The notes below the pieces were generated by a model. The model made no database searches. It was not told the DNA's origin and saw only the letters and a list, made by a program, of their open reading frames with translations. Positions 1-5,155 of a stretch of 6,689 nt of DNA are shown piece after piece; the first letter of the stretch is position 1, and every line of letters begins with the position of its first letter. The DNA is taken from contig JBAWYM010000064.1 in assembly GCA_037143575.1 (NCBI GenBank), positions 1 to 6,689 on the forward strand. Direction: 5' to 3'. The DNA is from JBAWYM01 sp037143575. GTDB taxonomy: Bacteria; Patescibacteriota; Gracilibacteria; Peribacterales; Peribacteraceae. Both the position numbers and the translations under genes were made by a program.

Positions 1-54
1 GATTCTCATGGGCTTGTTGTACCGTTAAGAGAGAATGTATTAGTTAATTCCGTA

Positions 55-1992
55 TCAGTCCTTCATCTCATCCTTCACCCTCTTCTCTTCCTCCCGTCTC
101 GCCGTTGCCGCCGCAGCGATTTCCTCCGGCTTGGTCGTAATGATCGCCTGCTCCTTGGGGCTCGCGACGATCTGGATGGCGACGTGGCGGTTCCCTGCGA
201 AGAAGAGTCCCTGCCCCACGCTGGAGTTGAGGAGGAGGTACTTCTCGCCGTCGGTGAGGTAGAAGAGCTTCTGGAGATTATCGACCGCCGTGGGTGATTG
301 CTTGAGGAGCACCTGAAGCGAGGCGTTGGTGATGATGGGTTTGCCGTAGGGGGAGTTCACGAAGTCCTCCACGTCCTGCGTGATGGTCGTCACTCCCAGC
401 CAGTACTTGCGGGCGCGCTTGATGAGGCCGTAGAGGAAGCGCGCGGAATCTTCGTGCTGCATCAGGTTCCACGCCTCATCCACGACCAGGAAGCGCTTCT
501 TGAAATCGGCGCGAATGCGGTTCCAGAGGAAGTTCAAGACGATATACATCGCGATGGGGCGGAGCTGTTCCTCCAGGTCACGGATCTGGAAGACAATCAT
601 CTGATTGTCCAGCTCCACATTGGTGAGCTGGTTGAAGAGTCCGGCGTAGCTTCCCACGGTAAATTTTTGGAGCGTCTGCGCCATGTGCTCTCCGCCTTGG
701 GTTGTCGAGAGGACATCCACGAGATCATTTAGGACAGGAGGCTCTAGTGTCCCCGGATTCTCCGTCTGCAGGGTGATCCCTTTGAGGGCGTAGGTATCGA
801 GGATCGCCTTATCGAGGACACCGTCTTCGGAGGGCGTGAGGGTGCCGAGCATCAGTTTGAAGAGTCCGTGGAGTGTGATGGCTGCGGAGCGGAGGACTTC
901 GCCTGGTGCTGCTTCCTCTGCGCGGATGGCTTTGGGGAGATCGAAGGGGTTGATGCGGAAGGCGCTCTGGAGCGAGAGGGGAATGTAAGTTCCGCCGACG
1001 GTCTTGCAGAGCTCCGAATACTCATTTTCCGGATCCACCACGAAGACATCGGTGCCGAACATCAGCGAGCGGATGATCTCCAACTTTACGGCGAAGGACT
1101 TCCCCGCACCGGAAGTGGCGAAGACCGTCGCATTGGCGTTGGGCAGGTCGAAGCGATCGAAGATCACGAGCGAATCATTGTGCCGGTTGATGCCGTAGAG
1201 AATGCCGTGATCATCCGTGAGGTCGGCGCTACTGAAGGGGAAGCTCGTCGCGAGCGGAGAGGTATTCATGTTGCGGCTGATTTCCAGTTCATCCAGACAC
1301 AGCGGGAGCGTGGAGATCCATCCGTGTTCCATCTGGAACATGGCGGGCTTGGTGAGGATAAGCTTGCCTCCGAGGAGCGACTCGATATTCGTCTGCACCT
1401 TCTTCAGCTTGAGGAGATCTTCGGCGAAGATCGTGATGTACATGCCAAATTCGAAGAGCTTCTCGCGTCCGCGAGCCAGGAGGTCACGCAGTTCTTCGGC
1501 GTCCTGCAGAGCGGCTTCCAGTGCCGGATCGCGCACGATGCCGCGCTGCTCGAGCATGCGGATGGAGGAGCGCATTTCCGCGACTTTCCTGCGGAGCATT
1601 TTCATAATTGCGGCGTTGCTCGATGGGTAGATGAACTGACTGATCTCCATCTGCGCATCGAAGTTCACCGTCTCGCTCAGCCAGTTCGGGAAGGTAAAGT
1701 TGGGCCAGTTGTAGACGAAGAGCGTGCGAGCGTGGAGGTCATTGAGGATAAGCTCATCGCGCTTTATTTCCATACCGGAGGGAGCGATGATATCGAGCGT
1801 CTTCTGCAGTCCTTCCTCATACTTCTTCAGCATCTGCCGTTCGCTCGGGGTGAAGTCCCGGTCCTGCTCGCTCTGAGCCTTCGCCGATCTCAATGTATCT
1901 TCCGCCTGTGCCTGTAGGCCCAAGAGTTCGTCGATCGCCACGAGGAAGATATTCGCTTTTTGTGCCGAGTGCGGGATGGGTGACTGACTCAT
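55..1992 (-). CDS. VirB4/TraC-like type IV secretion ATPase
   Basis: This 645-residue protein is a cytoplasmic P-loop ATPase of the VirB4/TraC group, which powers pilus assembly and substrate transfer in type IV secretion and conjugation. Visible motifs are Walker A ATSGAGKS (residues 292-299), a PENEY motif (321-325), GLFNQLTNV (451-459), Walker B FLVVDEAW (501-508), then KRARKYWLG (525-533) and TITQD (536-540). Residues 1-240 are a helical, charged N-terminal part with no membrane segment. The first Walker A glycine is alanine, which I believe is usual in this subfamily. The length matches the compact VirB4-like proteins I remember from CPR bacteria, so I see no truncation. The ATG follows a possible extended -10 element by only 11 bases and has no Shine-Dalgarno sequence. 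The stop is TGA. The coiled-coil lipoprotein gene lies 181 bases upstream in the same direction. No VirB2, VirB6, VirB8 or VirD4 partner is visible, so the machine it serves is unknown. Confidence 0.93.
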   Translation of the reverse strand: MSQSPIPHSAQKANIFLVAIDELLGLQAQAEDTLRSAKAQSEQDRDFTPSERQMLKKYEEGLQKTLDIIAPSGMEIKRDELILNDLHARTLFVYNWPNFTFPNWLSETVNFDAQMEISQFIYPSSNAAIMKMLRRKVAEMRSSIRMLEQRGIVRDPALEAALQDAEELRDLLARGREKLFEFGMYITIFAEDLLKLKKVQTNIESLLGGKLILTKPAMFQMEHGWISTLPLCLDELEISRNMNTSPLATSFPFSSADLTDDHGILYGINRHNDSLVIFDRFDLPNANATVFATSGAGKSFAVKLEIIRSLMFGTDVFVVDPENEYSELCKTVGGTYIPLSLQSAFRINPFDLPKAIRAEEAAPGEVLRSAAITLHGLFKLMLGTLTPSEDGVLDKAILDTYALKGITLQTENPGTLEPPVLNDLVDVLSTTQGGEHMAQTLQKFTVGSYAGLFNQLTNVELDNQMIVFQIRDLEEQLRPIAMYIVLNFLWNRIRADFKKRFLVVDEAWNLMQHEDSARFLYGLIKRARKYWLGVTTITQDVEDFVNSPYGKPIITNASLQVLLKQSPTAVDNLQKLFYLTDGEKYLLLNSSVGQGLFFAGNRHVAIQIVASPKEQAIITTKPEEIAAAATARREEEKRVKDEMKD

Positions 1993-1996
1993 GAAA

Positions 1997-2012
1997 TCTG
2001 TCTAGTATATCA
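1997..2012 (-). promoter_or_regulatory. Possible extended -10 promoter of the VirB4-like gene
   Basis: Read on the minus strand, TGATATACT matches an extended -10 element (TG, one base, then TATACT at 2009-2004). Transcription would begin near 1997, leaving a leader of about five bases before the ATG at 1992, in effect a leaderless mRNA. There is no good -35 at the usual distance; the bases there read TACCGG. An extended -10 can work without a -35, but a nine-base match is modest evidence. If it is false, the gene is probably read from the lipoprotein promoter further upstream. Confidence 0.35.
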
Positions 2013-2042
2013 GGAAAAGTCCCTCCCCGGTACCCTCACGAA

Positions 2043-2139
2043 ATTGTTATATTGTTAAATTGTTCTATTGTTAATCTTTAATATGATGAATCTATCGTAA
2101 ACAATGTAACAATGTAACAATGTAACAATCTAACAATTC
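2043..2139. repeat. Inverted array of 8-base units (ATTGTT / AACAAT)
   Basis: Four octamers with the core ATTGTT start at 2043, 2051, 2059 and 2067. After a 25-base spacer, five octamers with the complementary core AACAAT start at 2100, 2108, 2116, 2124 and 2132. The two spacer bases vary on the left (AT, AA, CT, AA) and are mostly GT on the right. The halves are reverse complements at every core, so four cores on each side can pair into a stem of about 30 positions with mismatches only in the two-base spacers; the fifth right-hand core has no partner. The array lies between two genes of the same direction. It lacks the GC-rich stem of a classical terminator but could end or attenuate transcription from the lipoprotein gene. 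It could also be a slippage-grown simple repeat or protein-binding sites with an 8-base period. Confidence 0.85.
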
Positions 2140-2173
2140 CCAATTCGTCTCTTCCATTAGCCAAATACAAGCT

Positions 2174-2989
2174 TTACGGTGTGAACAGATTGGTCGTCGT
2201 ACCCTTGGAGCTTGGATTCTTGATAATTCCGAGATTCTGAGCCCCCGGGAGATCGACGATCGAGAGTCCCGAGAGAATAATTTCGCGATTCTTCTGGATG
2301 GCGCTCTGGCGGGCTTTGGCGAGGGTGACTGCCGCTTTGAGACGGGTGAGCATATCTTTTGTCTGTTTCAGCTTCAGTTGTGTTTCAGCAAGCTTTGATT
2401 GTGCCTTCAGGAGATCCTGCTGCTTGCTTCCTGCCGTCGAGAAGTCATTGAGCTTCGATGCCTGATCCACTTCTTTCTGAATAACATTCGCTGCAGTTTG
2501 CTCGGTTTTCTGTTGAGCAGTGAGCGTGGTTTGCGAGGCCGCTAATTCCGCGACTTTCTGATCGGCATTGGTGATCAGGTTTCCGAGGGATTCGCTGTAC
2601 TGATCTAGTGCGGTGATGCGGTTGGGGTTGCGATTGAGCATGTCCGGAACATTTACCGCGAGCGTATCTCCCAGCTGTTGGAGCATCAGGAACGTATTGT
2701 CATTGAGAGGCTGCTCTTGCATCGAAAGAACTTTGAGCGTGTCGGTCACTCCCCTGATTCCTGATTGAGAGGCGAAGAAGATTCCCTGCGAAAGGAAGGT
2801 GCTGGTGAAGATACCGAGTATGCCGCTGGGACGCGGGTTGTGTTTTTCGTAGGCGAGATCGCTGATTGCGACCGTGGCGCTTTTCCCTCCACTCACATCC
2901 AGTGGGTTTGTAGATGTTTTCTTCAGAAATGAACACCCTCCAAGCAGAAGGGTGACGAAGAGAGCGCTCAGAGCAATTCTCCTTTTCAT
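2174..2989 (-). CDS. Coiled-coil lipoprotein of unknown function
   Basis: This 271-residue protein starts with a lipoprotein signal peptide: positive MKRR, a hydrophobic stretch at residues 5-17, and a lipobox LGGC with the lipidated cysteine at 19. It should be anchored to the outer face of the cytoplasmic membrane. Residues 39-125 hold a moderately hydrophobic region (GILGIFTSTFLSQGIFFA at 56-73) that may be buried or membrane-associated. Residues about 127-235 are rich in Gln, Lys, Ala, Leu and Glu and look like a long helical coiled coil. The tail has SGLSIVDLPGAQNLGI (240-255). I do not recognise a named family. The start is supported by the signal peptide beginning directly at the ATG and by a good promoter about 125 bases upstream; there is no clear Shine-Dalgarno sequence. 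The stop is TAA. The VirB4-like ATPase gene follows in the same direction, which hints at, but does not prove, a role in the same envelope machine. Confidence 0.88.
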   Translation of the reverse strand: MKRRIALSALFVTLLLGGCSFLKKTSTNPLDVSGGKSATVAISDLAYEKHNPRPSGILGIFTSTFLSQGIFFASQSGIRGVTDTLKVLSMQEQPLNDNTFLMLQQLGDTLAVNVPDMLNRNPNRITALDQYSESLGNLITNADQKVAELAASQTTLTAQQKTEQTAANVIQKEVDQASKLNDFSTAGSKQQDLLKAQSKLAETQLKLKQTKDMLTRLKAAVTLAKARQSAIQKNREIILSGLSIVDLPGAQNLGIIKNPSSKGTTTNLFTP

Positions 2990-3079
2990 ACGGCTTCACG
3001 TTTGAAATAAATCGAAAGAGACATGGAGTTGTGGGAGAAGATTCTTTAGTTTGAGCCAAACGCTACGCCGGTATGGATT

Positions 3080-3110
3080 GCTTGGATATCGATAAACGTT
3101 TTCACCAAGC
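3080..3110. promoter_or_regulatory. Dyad near the predicted lipoprotein transcription start
   Basis: GCTTGG (3080-3085) and CCAAGC (3105-3110) form a perfect six-base inverted repeat with 19 bases between them. The interior contains the perfect palindrome AAACGTTT (3094-3101). The right arm covers the predicted start of transcription (about 3105), so this could be an operator or a 5'-leader hairpin. A six-base dyad with a long spacer can arise by chance, so this is tentative. Confidence 0.25.
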
Positions 3111-3111
3111 C

Positions 3112-3140
3112 ATTATAGTCCAATATTCACTGAATAACAA
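3112..3140 (-). promoter_or_regulatory. Sigma-70-type promoter of the lipoprotein gene
   Basis: On the minus strand, TTGTTA (3140-3135; four of six bases match TTGACA) is followed after exactly 17 bases by a perfect TATAAT (3117-3112). Transcription would begin near 3105, giving an untranslated leader of about 115 bases before the ATG at 2989. This is the best promoter in the window. Confidence 0.62.
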
Positions 3141-3161
3141 TGGAGCTCAGAGGCTGTCTGG

Positions 3162-3255
3162 TGGATACATAATTATCTCATGGTGATTTTGAAGGAGAAG
3201 CGTGCAAAAATACGCACACAATTTGTGTTCAAAACATGAGATTATTTTGTATGCA
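3162..3255. repeat. 94-nt imperfect inverted repeat able to form a long hairpin
   Basis: The left arm is 3162-3193 and the right arm 3228-3255. Pairing from the outside in: 3162-3163 with 3254-3255, mismatch, 3165-3169 with 3248-3252, mismatch, 3171-3173 with 3244-3246, mismatch, 3175-3182 (ATCTCATG) with 3235-3242 (CATGAGAT), a four-base bulge GTGA on the left (3183-3186), then 3187-3193 (TTTTGAA) with 3228-3234 (TTCAAAA). That is 25 of 28 pairs around a 34-base loop. It lies upstream of the minus-strand promoter and more than 100 bases before argS. A T-run (3263-3267) follows on the plus strand, but too far away for a standard terminator. It may be a small non-autonomous repeat element, a structured leader of argS mRNA or a separate small RNA. 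Confidence 0.7.
3216..3228. promoter_or_regulatory. 13-base palindrome, operator-like
   Basis: ACACAA-T-TTGTGT is a perfect six-base inverted repeat around a single central base, in the loop of the larger 94-nt structure. Its size and symmetry would suit a dimeric repressor site, and it could also form a competing small hairpin in RNA. No regulator gene is present to support a link. Confidence 0.25.
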
Positions 3256-3273
3256 AGATCAATTTTTGTAATC

Positions 3274-3303
3274 ATGTAGCGCATCTTCATCGAAGTGCTA
3301 CAT
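3274..3303. promoter_or_regulatory. Hairpin upstream of argS
   Basis: ATGTAGC (3274-3280) pairs perfectly with GCTACAT (3297-3303). Inside, CTTC (3285-3288) pairs with GAAG (3292-3295) around a three-base loop, so the whole folds into a 30-nt stem with a small asymmetric internal loop. It ends 64 bases before the argS ATG and has no following T-run, so it is not a standard terminator. If argS transcription starts upstream, this would be a 5'-leader structure. It does not match the conserved T-box AGGGTGG..ACCGCG sequence. Confidence 0.45.
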
Positions 3304-3367
3304 TTAGCGCCAATCACTGATCTTAACTTTTGTTCTTGATTAGCATTTTCTTCATCAGTTTTCCGAC

Positions 3368-5065
3368 ATGTTTCAGAAGATCACAGCGAGGGCTTGCGAA
3401 GTACTAGAAAAAGAATTCTCCATAAAAGATGTCACTTTCTCTTGGCGCCGTCCTCAGCAGAAAGATCATGGGGATCTGGCGACGTCGATAGCCATGCAAC
3501 TAGGGAAGCAACTGAAGAAGAATCCTTTGGAGATTGCGAAGGTCATCGCAGAAGGTTTGCAGGGTCATCCGGAGATTGAGCGAACGGAGGTGGCGGGTCC
3601 TGGGTACGTCAATATCTGGCTAAAGCCTCAGGCGTTGATGAGCGCTCTTTCCGAAACAATCGGTGCATGCAGTCCGATTCTCACACGAAAGGGGGAAAAG
3701 CCGGTGATTATCGAGTATTCCCAGCCGAACATTGCGAAGCCTCTGGGCATCCATCACATCATCACGACCATCGTCGGTCAGTCACTGGTCAATCTGCATC
3801 GGCATTTGGGCTACCCGACCATTGCCATCAATCACCTCGGAGATTGGGGTACCCAGTTCGGAAAATTGGCTGTGGCTCTCGAGCTCTGGGGTAATAGTTC
3901 CGTCGACGAATGCACTCTCGAGGATCTCCTCAATCTCTACGTCCGGTTCCATACCGAGGCGGAGACCGATGCCACACTGGAGGACCGAGCTCGTGCGGCG
4001 TTCCTGAAGCTCGAACAGGGTGATCCCGGGCTTCGCGCCTTCTGGAAGAGTGTTGTCGATGTGACCATGCAGGAGATCAATACGACGTATGAGCGACTCG
4101 GTGTCGCTTTCGATTTCGTCCATGGCGAAAGTTTCTACGAAGACAAAATGTTGCCTATCATCGAAGAGGGGAAGAAGAAGGGTGTTTTCAAAACGGGAGA
4201 GAAGGGGGCACTCATCGCGGAATTCCCGCCGGAAACGCACATTCCTCCGGCAATCGTCCTTAAGGGTGATGGCGCGACGATCTATCACACGCGGGATCTG
4301 GCGACGGTGCGCTTTCGCATCGATCACTTCCATCCGGAATGCATCATCTACCTTGTGGATACTGCTCAGGAGAATTACTTCCGGCAGCTCTTCGCCATGG
4401 TCGGGCAGCTGGGTTGGGATGTTCCCACACTGGAGCATGCGCAGATCGGACGCATGAGTTTCACCGATCGCAACATGAGTACCCGCAAGGGGAATATCCT
4501 GCGCCTGAAAGAAGTTCTGGACGAAGGAGTGAAGCGTGCGCAAGCAGTGATCGCCGAGCACCGCGATTCCATCCAGACGGATTCTGAGGATGAGCTCGCG
4601 GAAATGATGGGAGTCGGCTCTGTGGTGTACGGCATTCTCTCACAGAATCGTCGCATGAGTATGGTGTTCGACTGGGACAAAGTGCTCTCCCTCGAGGGCA
4701 ACAGTGCTCCGTATCTGCAGTACACCTATGCACGATCCAGGTCCGTTCTCCGCAAAGGTGAAGTGGCATCACCCACGCTCCCCACGACTGTTGCCGCTCT
4801 GACGGATCACGAGCGTTCCCTCGTTTCCACTCTTCTCGAATTCCCAGGTGCTCTCGAGGATGCTCGTGCATCCCGTATGCCGCATACGCTGGCCAACTAC
4901 CTCTATGCGCTGTGCCAGGAATTCAACGCCTTCTATAACACCGAACCCATTTTGAAGTCCGAGGAGCCTGCACGTTCGTTGCGCCTGGCTCTGACGTCTC
5001 TGGTCGCAACAGTGCTTAAGACTGGTGCGGAAATTCTTACCCTTCGCGTTCCTGAACGCATGTGA
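3368..5065 (+). CDS. argS: Arginyl-tRNA synthetase (ArgRS)
   Basis: ArgS is the cytoplasmic class I synthetase that charges tRNA-Arg with arginine using ATP. The 565 residues fit the family length and no domain is missing. Residues 1-85 are the N-terminal tRNA-contacting (Add-1) domain. The Rossmann catalytic core contains SQPNIAKPLGIHH (118-130), NHLGDWGTQFGKL (155-167), YHTRD (306-310) and MSTRKGN (370-376), the ArgRS counterpart of KMSKS. The DALR-type anticodon-binding domain covers about 445-565, with APYLQYTYAR (447-456) and the typical end RVPERM. The class I HIGH signature reads G-I-H-H at 127-130, so the usual Gly of the motif is His, and Ile replaces the Arg normally two residues after the last His. 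An in-frame TAG at 3341-3343 and no other ATG after it fix the start at 3368. No Shine-Dalgarno sequence is visible. The SH3/deacetylase-like lipoprotein gene follows after 90 bases and may be co-transcribed. Confidence 0.97.
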   Translation: MFQKITARACEVLEKEFSIKDVTFSWRRPQQKDHGDLATSIAMQLGKQLKKNPLEIAKVIAEGLQGHPEIERTEVAGPGYVNIWLKPQALMSALSETIGACSPILTRKGEKPVIIEYSQPNIAKPLGIHHIITTIVGQSLVNLHRHLGYPTIAINHLGDWGTQFGKLAVALELWGNSSVDECTLEDLLNLYVRFHTEAETDATLEDRARAAFLKLEQGDPGLRAFWKSVVDVTMQEINTTYERLGVAFDFVHGESFYEDKMLPIIEEGKKKGVFKTGEKGALIAEFPPETHIPPAIVLKGDGATIYHTRDLATVRFRIDHFHPECIIYLVDTAQENYFRQLFAMVGQLGWDVPTLEHAQIGRMSFTDRNMSTRKGNILRLKEVLDEGVKRAQAVIAEHRDSIQTDSEDELAEMMGVGSVVYGILSQNRRMSMVFDWDKVLSLEGNSAPYLQYTYARSRSVLRKGEVASPTLPTTVAALTDHERSLVSTLLEFPGALEDARASRMPHTLANYLYALCQEFNAFYNTEPILKSEEPARSLRLALTSLVATVLKTGAEILTLRVPERM

Positions 5066-5075
5066 TGTTGATCCT

Positions 5076-5091
5076 GCGCGAAGCATCGCGC
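5076..5091 (+). terminator. GC-rich hairpin after argS, weak terminator candidate
   Basis: GCGCGA and TCGCGC form a perfect six-base stem around the tetraloop AGCA, starting 10 bases after the argS stop codon. The position and stem suit an intrinsic terminator, but no T-run follows directly; the nearest is CTTTT, about 16 bases further on. It may slow or partly end transcription, or only stabilise the argS mRNA end. Confidence 0.35.
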
Positions 5092-5124
5092 GCTCAGAAA
5101 ATGAAACTTTTCAGGCATCTCTAA

Positions 5125-5155
5125 CCTCTTTCCTTTCCTCACTTCCTCCTCTCCC
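5125..5155 (+). promoter_or_regulatory. Pyrimidine tract directly before the start codon
   Basis: Of the 31 bases just before the ATG at 5156, only A5141 is a purine. There is therefore no Shine-Dalgarno sequence here at all; the opposite strand is a polypurine run. A pyrimidine-rich leader can serve as a binding site for ribosomal protein S1 or keep the start region unstructured. That role is an inference; the composition is directly seen. Confidence 0.45.

Larger units (their letters stand above)
2990..3367. other. Divergent intergenic region between the lipoprotein and argS
   Basis: These 378 bases separate two genes that start in opposite directions. I found no open frame with family resemblance and no tRNA. 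On the minus side there is a promoter for the lipoprotein and a dyad near its predicted start site. The middle and right parts are AT-rich and hold a 94-nt imperfect inverted repeat, a small palindrome inside its loop, and a second hairpin 64 bases before the argS ATG. I could not find a plus-strand promoter for argS with convincing -35 and -10 boxes. Confidence 0.8.

Noticed and set aside
2..36. Inverted repeat ATTCTC/GAGAAT as a terminator after the VirB4-like gene
   Set aside because: Only six bases pair across a 23-base loop with no T-run on the minus strand; this is expected by chance.
868..1917. A 349-codon open frame on the plus strand, antisense to the VirB4-like gene
   Set aside because: Its translation is rich in His, Glu, Arg and Gly with no recognisable motif. 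The opposite strand encodes a clear ATPase with Walker motifs, so this is a shadow of its codon usage.
2700..3059. A 119-codon minus-strand frame overlapping the lipoprotein start
   Set aside because: It overlaps the signal-peptide-bearing frame and has no recognisable domain or support for its start.
3151..3255. A T-box riboswitch before argS
   Set aside because: Only a short GGTGG was found; the conserved T-box AGGGTGG..ACCGCG sequence and a following terminator are absent.
3782..4561. A 259-codon open frame antisense to argS
   Set aside because: It lies wholly opposite the ArgRS catalytic core and has no family resemblance; it is a shadow frame.
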